NCBI RefSeq assembly: GCF_010450875.1
Contig: NZ_CP048422.1
Coordinates: forward strand, 1,581,001-1,645,000
DNA: 64,000 bases
Direction: 5' to 3'
Origin: Sphingomonas insulae
GTDB lineage: Bacteria > Pseudomonadota > Alphaproteobacteria > Sphingomonadales > Sphingomonadaceae
The stretch's first letter is position 1. Each line of letters begins with the position of its first letter. Of this stretch, positions 26,262 through 35,392 are shown in pieces. The notes under the pieces were generated by a model. The model ran no database searches, was not told the DNA's origin, and saw only the letters and a program-made list of their open reading frames with translations. The position numbers and the translations under genes were made by a program.

Positions 26262-27223
26262 TGGGGCTTCCCGTGCCTTCGGCCGACATCGACCGTGTGG
26301 AGAAACGTCGTGATCTGCGCGACCGCTTCATCGAGATAGGGTTCGAACAGCCAAAAGTCGTGCGGCGCCCGGGGGTAGGAGTAGGTCGTCGTCTTGATGC
26401 CATGGCGTTGTAGTACCGCGACGACCCGGTCGCGACCCGCGGTAAAGCGGGGCGCTCCGCTGCTGACGATCAGCGTCGGGGGCGATGCCGGACCTACATG
26501 GCTCGCGGCGCTCGCATCGCGCCACCGGCCAGGGATCTGCTCGAACGATCCGCCGAGCCATTGCGCCAACGGGGATTGCGGTCCTGCGGCATTCTCATAT
26601 TGCAGCGCCAGCGGCGTCGTCGCGTCGAGTACGCCGTCGAGGTCGATCAGGGCATTTGGGGGCACGAACGGCCGACCTGCGGTGGCTGTCCGGTGGTACG
26701 CCAGCAGCGATGCCATCTGACCGCCCGACGACGCGCCACCGATCGCGATACTGTCGGCATCTAGCCCGTAGCGCTTGGCCTGACGCTGCGCCCAGGCCAG
26801 TGCGTCCGCGATGTCGTCCATGCCCGCAGGATAAGGCTCTTCGGGCGTCAGGCGGTACTCCGGCAAAAAGATGGTGAAGCCGCGCTGCGCGAGCAGGTTG
26901 GCTAGCGCGTAGAAATGCGCCTTGCTGCCCGATCGCCAGGCACCGCCATGGACGAGCACGAGACCCTGCCGCGCCCGGTGCTTCAACGGCGGAGCGAAGA
27001 CGTCGATGTGCAGGTCTCGTGAGCCAAGCGACTTGTAGATGAGGTCGTACGCTATGGTCTGGCCCGTCCGCGGTGCGATCACAGGCATCGCGATGCCGGG
27101 ATATTGGGTTCGATACCCCTCGAACCGCCGTGCGACCGTGTAGCTGTCGTCGACGACATGATCCGCGTGCGCTGGACAGGCGATGCTCACCACCAGCGCC
27201 GCGAGCAATGCCGGGGTCTTCAT
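26258..27223 (-). CDS. secreted alpha/beta-hydrolase esterase (BD-FAE-like)
   Basis: 321 residues from ATG 27223 with an AAAGGAGGG site upstream and a signal peptide (MKTPALLAALVVSIACPAHA). The oxyanion-hole motif HGGAW is at 92-96, the nucleophile Ser165 in GASSGG and the catalytic His in PRAPHDFWLF. This is the family of acetyl/feruloyl-type carbohydrate esterases often placed in polysaccharide loci. With the co-translated pectinesterase it probably removes acetyl groups from pectin. Substrate is inferred from context. Confidence 0.88.
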   Translation of the reverse strand: MKTPALLAALVVSIACPAHADHVVDDSYTVARRFEGYRTQYPGIAMPVIAPRTGQTIAYDLIYKSLGSRDLHIDVFAPPLKHRARQGLVLVHGGAWRSGSKAHFYALANLLAQRGFTIFLPEYRLTPEEPYPAGMDDIADALAWAQRQAKRYGLDADSIAIGGASSGGQMASLLAYHRTATAGRPFVPPNALIDLDGVLDATTPLALQYENAAGPQSPLAQWLGGSFEQIPGRWRDASAASHVGPASPPTLIVSSGAPRFTAGRDRVVAVLQRHGIKTTTYSYPRAPHDFWLFEPYLDEAVAQITTFLHTVDVGRRHGKPQ

Positions 27224-27292
27224 ACGATACGATCCCTCCTTTCCCATGCCTCTGGGGAAAGGGTCGCCATCTGGATGGCGACCCGCTCGCGT

Positions 27293-30274
27293 TCAGAATT
27301 GATAGCGCGCACCCGCCAGGATCGTGCGTCCCGTTCCGGTATATTCGCGGGTGAGATACTGCGTACCGTCACCGGTATCGTAATAGCGCTCGCGCTGGTT
27401 GTTGACGTTCACGCCCTGAACGTTGATCGCCCAGCGTTTGGTGATGTTCCAATAGGCCGATACGTCGAGCTGGGTCGATCCCGACTTGCGCGCTTCGAGG
27501 TTGCCGTTGCCGGCAGGCGACGTCAGCAGATAATCGTCGCGATGGTTCAGCGATGCGCGGATGCCGCGGGTGCCGGTGTCATGATAGGCCGTCACGTTCC
27601 ACGAATTGGGCGACAAGCCGGTGAGGTCGCGCCCATCGACATAGGTGTAGTTGGACGCGATGCCGAAATCAGCCAGGTCCTGGCTGATGATTGTGAAGGG
27701 CACGTTGGCGGTAAGCTCGATCCCCTTCACGCGGTTGCCGTCCGGCGTGTTGACGACGGTCGAGAAGGTGTACGGTACCTTGGCGGGATCCGCCTGGTAT
27801 GAGGGGCTGTAGCGAGGATCGGCGTAGATCGCCGCCCAATATTGCTGCGGCACCGACTGTGTGACCACTGCGGTCGTCAGCGAGCTGATGATATCCTTGT
27901 AGAACACCGCAGCACTCAGCAAGCCGCCTTTGGCGAAATACCATTCGAGGCCGAGATCATAGTCGTTCGACAGATAGGGCTTGAGATAGGGATTGCCGAG
28001 GCCGCTGACCGTGCGCGTGTCGTAGCCGAACTGCGGGCCCGCAATGTTCAACGCGCTGAGCGAGGGCCGGGTCATCGACCGGGCGTAAGCGGCGCGGGCG
28101 AGGAACGACGGCGTGAACTCCACCACGGCGTTCGCCGAGGGCAGCCAATTGCCGTAATCGTGATCGACTCGCACGCCCGAGCCTGCGAGCGTCGCGCGGG
28201 AATCGACGCCGGTGCGGACGTAGCGCACGCCCGCGTTCAGCCGCAGGGCCGTCGACCCGAGATCGAAGCGGTCGTTGGCCTCGACATAGCCGCCCGTCGT
28301 CTTTTCGATGACCTGCCAATCGGCGCCGACGTTGTCGACATATTGCCCCGACAGCAGCCCGGATTGACCGATCGCGGCGAAATCGATCACGGCGAAGGTC
28401 GGAAGCCCGCCCTTGATGACGCCGGATCCGAAGTGCGGGATCGGAAACGCCTTTAGATATTGCGAGATCGGCCTGATCGTGGGGCTCGCCCCATTGGCTT
28501 CGCCATAGCGGACGAGACGGCGATTATAAGAAAAGCCGGCCTTGAGCAGCAGGTCGCCGCGGCTGAAGGTCAGGTCCTCGCGCGTCGTGAAATTGTCCTT
28601 CACGATCGCGTTCAACCGGTTCGCGGCGGTCAGGGCATCGGTGTAATTGCTGGCGTTGTTGGGATCGTAGGTACCGAACGACACGGTCGGAACATCGATG
28701 CTACCGCCGTAGTCGTAGGAATAGGGGTGTGGGATCGAGTGCAGGTAGAACCGTAGCTCGTCGCGATCCGCAGTGTTTCGGGCGGTGCCGACCAACGCCT
28801 TGAACGACAGGTCGTCGGTGATCTTGTAGTCGAGATCGCCGACATATTGCTGGAACGTCGAGCGCGATGTCTGGTGTCGATTCTCATACCAAGACGTCAC
28901 GTCGTTGAAGCTTGCCGCGATCAGCTCTTTGCCGTTGGGCGACACGGTGAAGGCGACCGGTGTCTGCCCGACCTGATTGCCGGCCGGACCATGAGTCAGC
29001 AGCCATTCCATCGAATTGTAATTGTAGCGGTCGTTCTTCAGCCGCGAATAGAGCACGCTGGCCGTGATCGTCATCCGCTCGATCGGCTGAAGCTGGAGCG
29101 ACCCGGCGAGGCCCAAGCGCGACTGATCGTTGCCGAAGAAGTCGGCACGCGGCAGGCGTGGCGCATAAAGGCAATCGAGCGGGTCGGCGGCGCCGCAGGG
29201 CTTGGGCGTGCCAGTGACCTTGGGGTTGGTGTCGGCCCATGAATCTCCGTTAACCTGTGGACTAGTCCACAGGACGCTCGAGCGGCCTTCCTGGTAGACC
29301 GTCCGCTTCGAGTAGGCGGCCGACAGCAGGACGCCGATCTTTCCGTCGAGAAAAGTGTCGCTGAAGACGGTGGCGATGCGCGGATCGACCTTGCGCGTCA
29401 CCGTATTGTAGCTGCCTTGCGCGGAGACGACGACATGGGCGCCGGGACGATCGAACGGCCGCCCGGAATAGAGATCGATCGTCCCGGCGATGCCGCCTTC
29501 CTCGGTCGAGGCGCGTTGCGTCTTCTGCACGTCGATGCGGTTGAAGAGCTCGGAGGCGAAGACGTTGAAGTCGAACCCGCGGCTGGAGTTGACGGTGAAG
29601 CCGCCAGAATCAAGACCGTCGGTGCTTGCGGGCACCTCCATGCCGTTCAGCGTCGTGCGGGTGAAGTCGGGTGCGAAGCCGCGCAGGGTTATGTTGCGGC
29701 CCTCGCCGCCTTCGCGACTGATCGCGACGCCGGGCACGCGCTGGATCGACTCGGACAGGTTCAAGTCCGGCATCTTCGCCATGTCCTCGGCGAGGATCGA
29801 CTCGGTCAGGTTCGGCGCTGCCCGCTTTAGGTCGAGCGCCTTTCGAAGGCTGGAGCGAAAGCCGGTGACGACAATGTCGTTCGCGTCGGCGCCTACGGCA
29901 GTGTCGGCATCCTGTTCGGGCGAGGCCATCGTCGTGGCGGCTTGCGGGCCGGCTACCGGTTCGGCGGGGTTGTCGATGGTAATGACGTAGGTCTGGCTTC
30001 CCGTCCGGCGTGCGGTCAGTCCCGTGCCGGCAAGCAACTGCACCAAAGCCTGATCGACCGTCATGACGCCGCGGACGGGATTCGAGTATCTGTTTTGCGT
30101 GAACTCGCGGGAACCGATGATCTGGATGTCGGCCTGGTGGCCGAACACGGTGACCGCGCTTTGCAGGGGCTGTCGTGGAACGTCGAACTTCTTCGTCTCG
30201 GCATATGCCGGCGCTGCTGCCGCCAGATACACTGCTGCTGATGCCAGCCAGATGCTAGCCCGCCCCATCCCCAT
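27293..30274 (-). CDS. TonB-dependent receptor with STN signalling domain
   Basis: About 993 residues. Signal peptide (ending AAAAPAYA), then a secretin/TonB short N-terminal (STN) domain (FDVPRQPLQSAVTVFGHQADIQI...GVMTVDQALVQLLAGTGL), a linker, plug (DIVVTGFRSSLRKALDLKR, IQRVPGVAISREGGEGRNITLRGF) and 22-strand barrel ending GARYQF. The STN domain means signalling to the FecR anti-sigma factor encoded next. The MPDLNLSESIQRVPGV plug is typical of sphingomonad/caulobacter sugar-oligomer receptors, so pectin oligosaccharides are the likely ligand. Start ATG 30274 with GGAGAGG upstream. Confidence 0.94.
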   Translation of the reverse strand: MGMGRASIWLASAAVYLAAAAPAYAETKKFDVPRQPLQSAVTVFGHQADIQIIGSREFTQNRYSNPVRGVMTVDQALVQLLAGTGLTARRTGSQTYVITIDNPAEPVAGPQAATTMASPEQDADTAVGADANDIVVTGFRSSLRKALDLKRAAPNLTESILAEDMAKMPDLNLSESIQRVPGVAISREGGEGRNITLRGFAPDFTRTTLNGMEVPASTDGLDSGGFTVNSSRGFDFNVFASELFNRIDVQKTQRASTEEGGIAGTIDLYSGRPFDRPGAHVVVSAQGSYNTVTRKVDPRIATVFSDTFLDGKIGVLLSAAYSKRTVYQEGRSSVLWTSPQVNGDSWADTNPKVTGTPKPCGAADPLDCLYAPRLPRADFFGNDQSRLGLAGSLQLQPIERMTITASVLYSRLKNDRYNYNSMEWLLTHGPAGNQVGQTPVAFTVSPNGKELIAASFNDVTSWYENRHQTSRSTFQQYVGDLDYKITDDLSFKALVGTARNTADRDELRFYLHSIPHPYSYDYGGSIDVPTVSFGTYDPNNASNYTDALTAANRLNAIVKDNFTTREDLTFSRGDLLLKAGFSYNRRLVRYGEANGASPTIRPISQYLKAFPIPHFGSGVIKGGLPTFAVIDFAAIGQSGLLSGQYVDNVGADWQVIEKTTGGYVEANDRFDLGSTALRLNAGVRYVRTGVDSRATLAGSGVRVDHDYGNWLPSANAVVEFTPSFLARAAYARSMTRPSLSALNIAGPQFGYDTRTVSGLGNPYLKPYLSNDYDLGLEWYFAKGGLLSAAVFYKDIISSLTTAVVTQSVPQQYWAAIYADPRYSPSYQADPAKVPYTFSTVVNTPDGNRVKGIELTANVPFTIISQDLADFGIASNYTYVDGRDLTGLSPNSWNVTAYHDTGTRGIRASLNHRDDYLLTSPAGNGNLEARKSGSTQLDVSAYWNITKRWAINVQGVNVNNQRERYYDTGDGTQYLTREYTGTGRTILAGARYQF

Positions 30275-30361
30275 GTTGGCCTCTCCATTCGTGCAGCTTT
30301 GTTGCTGCTGATGACCTAGAGACCGGGCCGGCGCCAATCCTTCCACCGCCCTCCAAAAAGT

Positions 30362-31306
30362 TTATTGCGGGCGGCCGATCCTGATGTCGCGTTCGTCGGT
30401 CAGATCGATCGGCACGTTGAAGATCGTGCCGACCGCCTGGGCAAAGGCCTCGGGTTCGTCGGTGCGGAACGTGCCGTCGAATTGCCGGCTCGCAAGGCGC
30501 GTGTCGATCAGCACGATCTTGCGCCGGTTGTAGCGGTTGAACTCGTTGACCGCGCCGGCCAGCGTGTCGCCGTCCAGATCGATCGACCCTTGGCGCCAGG
30601 CCAGCGTGCGATCCACGACCGACGGCGTCTCCGCCTCCAGCCTCACTTCGGCGTCCTCGCCGATATATGCGCGCTGCCCCGCAGTCAGGCGCAGGAGCGG
30701 GCGCCGGTTCTCGCCAGCCCACGCCTCCACGACGCCTTCCGTTACCAGCACGTCCACGCCCTCCTCGCGTCGTCTGACCGAAAAGGCCGTACCGATCGCG
30801 CGCACCCAAACACCGCCTGCTTCGACGACGAAGGGACGGGCAGGGTCCTTGGCGACCTTGAACCAGGCCTCTCCCTTCGCCAAACGGACGTCTCGTCGCC
30901 CCTTTGAAAGCGTGATCTCTATCTCGCTCGCGGTGTTAATCGCGGTCGAGGATCCGTCGGCGAGCGGCACCTGCCTGATCTCTCCAAGGTCCGTTCTGAA
31001 CACGGTCGAGGAGCGGTTCCAGAACAGAAGGCCTGCGAGCGATGCTGCCACCAGACCGGTACCACCCAGCACAAACGCGCGCCGCTTAATAAGCGCTGGC
31101 TCGCCAGCCAGCGCCACAGCATTCACCTGCGGGTCGATCGACAGCCACAGCGCCTGAGCTTGCAGCAGGGCTCCCGAACATCTCTTGTCCTGTGACAGCC
31201 ACCGTTCGAGTTCGGCTTCCTGTGAGTCCGACCATTCGCCCACATCCATTCGTGCCACCCAGGCTGCCGCCTGATCGGCAATGTCTTCCCGGGTCACTTC
31301 CACCAC
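30362..31306 (-). CDS. FecR family anti-sigma factor / transmembrane signal transducer
   Basis: 314 residues: a cytoplasmic helical DUF4880-like N-terminus (DIADQAAAWVARMDVGEWSDSQEAELERWL), one membrane helix (VLGGTGLVAASLAGLLFW), then the periplasmic FecR domain (EIRQVPLADGSSTAINTASEI, GEAWFKVAKDPARPFVVEAG, VRAIGTAFSVR) and a C-terminal STN-like part. It would pass the receptor signal to the sigma factor. GTG 31306 with GGGAG 7 bases upstream is the likely start; GTG 31297 is an alternative. It overlaps the sigma-factor gene end. Confidence 0.92.
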   Translation of the reverse strand: MVEVTREDIADQAAAWVARMDVGEWSDSQEAELERWLSQDKRCSGALLQAQALWLSIDPQVNAVALAGEPALIKRRAFVLGGTGLVAASLAGLLFWNRSSTVFRTDLGEIRQVPLADGSSTAINTASEIEITLSKGRRDVRLAKGEAWFKVAKDPARPFVVEAGGVWVRAIGTAFSVRRREEGVDVLVTEGVVEAWAGENRRPLLRLTAGQRAYIGEDAEVRLEAETPSVVDRTLAWRQGSIDLDGDTLAGAVNEFNRYNRRKIVLIDTRLASRQFDGTFRTDEPEAFAQAVGTIFNVPIDLTDERDIRIGRPQ

Positions 31307-31887
31307 TGTCGGACTCCCATAACGGAAGAGGATCGAACAAGCCGCTCGTCGGCATCCCCCTCTGCGCGGCTCCATGCTTCGCGTAGCAGGCGAACACCGA
31401 GCCAGACCTGTTTCTCCACCGCCTTTTCCGTTGTGCCGAGGTGGTCGGCGATCTTCTTTTGCGACCATCCCTCCAGCTTGCGCAGGCGCACGATGCTGCC
31501 GCAGCGTTCGGGGAGGCGGTCGATCAACGCCAGCATCGCCCGATGACTCACCTTGGAGACGGCCAGTTCCTCCGGCGACGGCGCGTCATCCTGATAGCTG
31601 TCGACCTGGACCAAGGCCTCCATCGGCACGATGCGCTGACGCCGCAATCGCCGGGCCAGCAGGTTGCGTGCGGTCGAGAGGAAATAGCTGTAAGGTGACG
31701 TAATATGCGCAACGCTCTCGAGCGTCGCTATCCGGCAATAGGCTTCCTGCAGGATCTCGTCGATATCTTCAGGCGAAACGCGCGCGCGACGGAGCCACGC
31801 GCGCACCTTCTGCTCGTGAGGTAGCACCTCGCCAGCTACCCAGAGCGCCCGCTCGTGCCTCCGACCTGCTGCTGACAGTTGCTTCAT
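31294..31887 (-). CDS. ECF RNA polymerase sigma factor (FecI type)
   Basis: 197 residues with sigma region 2 (DIDEILQEAYCRIATLES, SPYSYFLSTARNLLARRLRRQRIV) and region 4 (LPERCGSIVRLRKLEGWSQKKIADHLGTTEKAVEKQV). It directs transcription of the adjacent TonB receptor locus when released through FecR. ATG 31887 is chosen. Gene order sigma-FecR-receptor is the standard transenvelope signalling set, here devoted to a pectin locus. Confidence 0.94.
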   Translation of the reverse strand: MKQLSAAGRRHERALWVAGEVLPHEQKVRAWLRRARVSPEDIDEILQEAYCRIATLESVAHITSPYSYFLSTARNLLARRLRRQRIVPMEALVQVDSYQDDAPSPEELAVSKVSHRAMLALIDRLPERCGSIVRLRKLEGWSQKKIADHLGTTEKAVEKQVWLGVRLLREAWSRAEGDADERLVRSSSVMGVRQWWK

Positions 31888-32222
31888 CACATCCTAGGTA
31901 AGCGGTTGAACGGTGGGTTGGCCAAACCCTTTAGATACGCGGCTGATGCAAAACCTTCTCGCCGAATGATTTATCATCGACGTCGAATGAGCTGAGAAAA
32001 TCTTAAGGCTTGGGCGATGGTAACGCTGGCCGCTTCTGGTGGATTACAGCCTGACCGCTTTCGGGCTCGCAGATGGCGTAAGCGGCCATTGGTTCATGGT
32101 CTTCCTCACGGCCGCTACGCGTGCCAACGACGCGGCGACCTATGTCCAGTGCGATCCTGCAAAGCGCCGTGCAGGGAGACTAGGTATCAGATTGGCGACA
32201 CGACGGCGGCCGAAATATCACC
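31888..32222. other. intergenic region between pectin locus and defence island
   Basis: About 335 bases hold no convincing gene. It should contain the promoter for the sigma-factor operon (reading left). Short open frames here have no ribosome site or protein-like composition. Confidence 0.4.
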
Positions 32223-32852
32223 TCAGCTTTTGTGCACGCTAGTCAAAAACTGAGGTCCGCCGCCACGGCCTGGGTGACGCACATACTTAGGGTCGAGACC
32301 GGCGCGACGCGCCGCCAGTTCTGCACCCCGACCTAGCGCGACTACCCGCTGAACGTTCAGGGCCCGCGCGAGCCAAGGTAGGATCGCTGGAATTTTGTCC
32401 ACTTCGCTCCGCGTGTGGCCTCTGTTCGTGAGGCAACCAGGCTGGTGGCAATGTAGGGGGAACGCGTTCCAGAGAAACACCCGACCCTTCGCGTTTGGCA
32501 GGGCCTGCCAAATGTAAGTCGCAGTCTGTTCTTTCACGGGTGACCCGGACGTCGCGCGGTTGAGGCCCGAGGTGGCCCAATAGTCGCCGCACGTCTCGAG
32601 TTGCGCCTCGTCGGTCAGTGCTAGCCCGGTGCGCCGACCGCCTCGGGCTCCAAGTTCGAGTCCGACCCACAGTTCAGCCGCCCCTTGCGCAAGCGCTGCC
32701 TCGAGAACTGCTGTGAGGTTCGCGCGACGGATGGCAGGTGCATTTGCAAGATCGTGAACGCTGCACACATCGCTGTATGGGTTAAAGACGTTCGCCAGCG
32801 AGATGTCCGCGAGCATGTCGGTGAACTGCTGGCCCGACGCCCAGGCGTTCAC
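32223..32852 (-). CDS. uracil-DNA glycosylase-like protein
   Basis: 209 residues resembling the UDG superfamily: an N-terminal NVFNPYSD motif like the family's motif 1, a central FLWNAFPLHCHQPG, the sheet strand VQRVVALGRGAEL, and a C-terminal YVRHPGRGGGPQFL in the place of the H-P-S motif 2. Such divergent UDG-like proteins accompany base-hypermodification gene sets. GTG 32852 overlaps the MazG gene stop as GTGA, so it is the last gene of the dcd-like operon. Whether it removes a modified base is unknown. Confidence 0.72.
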   Translation of the reverse strand: MNAWASGQQFTDMLADISLANVFNPYSDVCSVHDLANAPAIRRANLTAVLEAALAQGAAELWVGLELGARGGRRTGLALTDEAQLETCGDYWATSGLNRATSGSPVKEQTATYIWQALPNAKGRVFLWNAFPLHCHQPGCLTNRGHTRSEVDKIPAILPWLARALNVQRVVALGRGAELAARRAGLDPKYVRHPGRGGGPQFLTSVHKS

Positions 32853-34060
32853 GTGTTTTCGCCCGCTACAATGAGCGTCCGCGTCCTGAGGTCGGCAACT
32901 ACCGATCCGCTACGGTGCCGCTGCAGGAAGCGGAACGCGTTGAAGCCTTGCATGATCGCTTCCTCCCACATCCACATGGGGCACACTTGCACTTCGTACC
33001 CCTTCACCATGTGACGGATCGTCCTCAGGAGGTCAAAGTCCAAGCTCTTCACGTCAGCGAACGCCTGGTGACGCAATCCATGGCTGAAGACCCAATTGGA
33101 GATGCCCTCTTCGGTTATGATGGCCCGCGCTCCGTCCTCATTCTCGTCGATCGATCGGTCGCTCTTCCGCTTTAGCTTGAGCAGGGCGCGGAGGACGGGC
33201 GACCAGCCGAGAACCGCCGCGAAGGCAAGGTGGAAGACGTCGTGAAACCTGTAGTCGTCACCATCGACGCTGTTGTCGGTCAGCCGGTCGCCGAGGTTGA
33301 TACCCTTGACGGACTGGAAGACGAACTTCGTGCCCAGCACCTTCTTCTCGCGGAAGTCCACGACTAGCCGGCGCGGCAGGCGCTCGTCGTCGTCGAACGC
33401 CTCGTCGAAGAGCGGCGTGTGTTCCCGCACGGCCGGCCAACGCCCATCAACCTTCTCGATATTCGCCTTGGCGGCAGCCTCGAGATTGACGTGCGCGTCG
33501 CTTGCAGCATCGACGAGGGCAGCGAACAGCCTAGCCACGTCGTCTTTCATGTCCGCAGCGGTCGACTGGGTGATTTCGGTCGCGCGTCTCACTAACCGGC
33601 CGGCGCGGGCGGCGACGAGCAGAAGCGTTCGCTCGACGTAATCCCCCGACGCTGGTGAATCCAACAGCAGCGCGTGCTGGCCTTGGAGGTCCTGGAACTT
33701 GGTGGGAAATGTCGCCAGTTGGGGCTTTACCTGCAAGTCGCTGGCGACGGCGGCTAATTCACTTAGTGTCAGGCCCAAGGCGTTCGCGACGTTCGCCAAA
33801 TACCAAAGGACATCGCCCGTCTCCTCGAGCGAGGATCGCTCGTAGGCGAGGTACGAATTCTGGTCCCGCTGCTTCTTCTTCAGCTCGCTGAGCAGGCTGC
33901 CGACCTCGCCGAATAGGCCGAGGAGCAGAAACCTGAGCCGTCGCTCGCCGACGAAGCCGCTCCGATCCGCCGAGACGGCGAACCTCTGGTACATGTCTAG
34001 TCCGAGGGGTGACCGGAAGCCAATAGATCCAAGGCCATCAGCAAGATATCCCTGTGCCAC
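32849..34060 (-). CDS. MazG-like nucleotide pyrophosphohydrolase with C-terminal domain
   Basis: Residues ~40-105 form an all-alpha NTP pyrophosphatase (MazG) domain with its metal-binding acidic motif: Glu52 and Glu59 (GEVGSLLSE) and Glu80/Asp83 (EETGDVLWYL). The remaining ~250 residues resemble the MazG C-terminal domain linked to modified-nucleotide systems (FDDDERLPRRLVVDFREK, YRFHDVFHLAFAAVLGWSPVLRALL). Predicted to hydrolyse a nucleoside triphosphate, perhaps an unusual dNTP. GTG 34060 start; the gene overlaps its neighbours at both ends. The role in defence is inferred from context. Confidence 0.78.
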   Translation of the reverse strand: MAQGYLADGLGSIGFRSPLGLDMYQRFAVSADRSGFVGERRLRFLLLGLFGEVGSLLSELKKKQRDQNSYLAYERSSLEETGDVLWYLANVANALGLTLSELAAVASDLQVKPQLATFPTKFQDLQGQHALLLDSPASGDYVERTLLLVAARAGRLVRRATEITQSTAADMKDDVARLFAALVDAASDAHVNLEAAAKANIEKVDGRWPAVREHTPLFDEAFDDDERLPRRLVVDFREKKVLGTKFVFQSVKGINLGDRLTDNSVDGDDYRFHDVFHLAFAAVLGWSPVLRALLKLKRKSDRSIDENEDGARAIITEEGISNWVFSHGLRHQAFADVKSLDFDLLRTIRHMVKGYEVQVCPMWMWEEAIMQGFNAFRFLQRHRSGSVVADLRTRTLIVAGENT

Positions 34061-34625
34061 CGCGTCGTTCGCGGGCAGTCCCCCTCGCCTTATCCTGTAT
34101 CTCCGACTTGCATTCGTTGCTCGGGCGTTCCGCAGTGAGCCAGGCGGGCGCGATCGTCGGGGGAAGTCTGCGGATGATGTCGCCGCTCAGCACCGTTCCG
34201 ACGACGAGTGCGAAGCACATCAACCAGAAGCGCCCGGCGTCGCGCGACGCTCTCCTATCTCGGCTCTGGCGAGCCCGGTCAGGCTGGTCGATGAGCACGA
34301 TCACTGCGGTGGCCACGGTGCTGACGACCGCCGCTACAGCGACGAGTTCGTAGGTCGCGGCCGGCTGCCCCGCCCCCTTTGGAAAGAGCATGCGGTCGAC
34401 GAACCTCAGGCCGATGCCCACCACGATGATCGCGAAGAGGGTGCGCCAGACTGCTGCTCCGACGCCCTGCGGGAGGGTTCTTGTCCAGCCGCGGAATGCT
34501 TGCATCGCTTCCCTCTTCCAATCCCATGCGCCCTTCCCGAAGCGCTTTGCTGATCCACCGAGCGTCCGCGCTTGCTCCGCGAGCGATTCCTTCGCCCTGC
34601 TGAGGTTTTCCGCCATGCCGTTCAT
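34038..34625 (-). CDS. small membrane protein of the dcd-like operon
   Basis: 195 residues. An amphipathic N-terminal helix (AENLSRAKESLAEQARTLGG) leads to three hydrophobic stretches: TLFAIIVVGIGLRF, LVAVAAVVSTVATAVIVLI and FWLMCFALVVGTVLSG. The C-terminus is charged. No family recognised. ATG 34625 overlaps the dCTP-deaminase-like stop as ATGA, and its own end overlaps the MazG gene by 23 bases. It may anchor or sense at the membrane together with the membrane-anchored deaminase-like protein. Confidence 0.6.
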   Translation of the reverse strand: MNGMAENLSRAKESLAEQARTLGGSAKRFGKGAWDWKREAMQAFRGWTRTLPQGVGAAVWRTLFAIIVVGIGLRFVDRMLFPKGAGQPAATYELVAVAAVVSTVATAVIVLIDQPDRARQSRDRRASRDAGRFWLMCFALVVGTVLSGDIIRRLPPTIAPAWLTAERPSNECKSEIQDKARGTARERRGGTGISC

Positions 34626-35392
34626 TGGCCCCTGGTCAGCACGGGCTGAGCCTTTGCATGGGGCGTAAGCTCGCCGCATGCCCGGACACCGAGGGCGATA
34701 AGTGCTCCGAGGATGAGGCCCTGTGACCATCGAAGGATGGAGTGGTCGCGCTCCACCTTCAGCAGGCGTTCGTCCAGTTCGTCGCGCGTGTCGTCGATTT
34801 TCTGATTGAGTCCGGGCAGAGAGTGGAAGCGATCCGAGAGTGGGGTGATAAGCTCCGTCGGAATGCCCCTGAACGTGCTTTTTTCGCGATCCTTGGTCAC
34901 CTTCGCCGATAAGTCGGCGAAAAAGATTTCGAACCACTTATCTCCGCGACTCACGTGGATTGGCGCGGGCCCAGCGTTGAAAACGGCGAAGACGAGGTTC
35001 CCGTGGTAGCCCGGTTCGACGTAGAACCCCGAAACGTTGACGAGGCCCCTGAATTTGGTCGCCTTCGAACGAAGAGTGATGAAGGCGATGGCGTCGTCCG
35101 GGATCCAGACCTCCTCCTCGCTATGCATTAGCGCGAACTGCCCGGGTGGAATCGCCCGGCTCTCGCGTTCCTTCAGCAGCTCACGCGAGTTCCCATCGTC
35201 GGCGGACGTAGGTGTGATGTAGATCTCCTCACCGACCGCCATGTTGTATGAGGCGCGTTCCCGCCGTCCGTCCTCGGTCGGCTTGAAGGGCTCGATGATG
35301 TGCTTGCCACGAACGCCGGCCTGTTGCCCGTCGCTTCGTGCCTGCAGGTGCTCGAAGGTCCAGAACCCGCTTGCCCCAGATATGTCCGTCAA
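34622..35392 (-). CDS. dCTP deaminase/dUTPase-fold protein, membrane-anchored, catalytic Glu missing
   Basis: Residues ~32-162 follow the dCTP deaminase fold: IIEPFKP, ASYNMAVGEEIYI, PPGQFALMHSEEEVWIPDDAIAF, LRSKATKFRGLVNVSG, VEPGYHGNLVFAVFNAG. Where E. coli Dcd has its general-base Glu138 (VLEFYNSG) this protein has Ala136 (VFAVFNAG), and VEPGY stands for IDPGW. A coiled coil (KIDDTRDELDERLLKVERDH) and a C-terminal membrane helix (SQGLILGALIALGV) follow, which ordinary Dcd lacks. It may bind a nucleotide without deaminating it. Start TTG 35392 is the only one available before the fold; it overlaps the divergent region upstream. Confidence 0.75.
   Translation of the reverse strand: MTDISGASGFWTFEHLQARSDGQQAGVRGKHIIEPFKPTEDGRRERASYNMAVGEEIYITPTSADDGNSRELLKERESRAIPPGQFALMHSEEEVWIPDDAIAFITLRSKATKFRGLVNVSGFYVEPGYHGNLVFAVFNAGPAPIHVSRGDKWFEIFFADLSAKVTKDREKSTFRGIPTELITPLSDRFHSLPGLNQKIDDTRDELDERLLKVERDHSILRWSQGLILGALIALGVRACGELTPHAKAQPVLTRGQ

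Noticed and set aside
32017..32253. 78-residue plus-strand frame between the pectin locus and the UDG-like gene
   Set aside because: No ribosome site, no recognisable motif, and it overlaps the end of the UDG-like gene.
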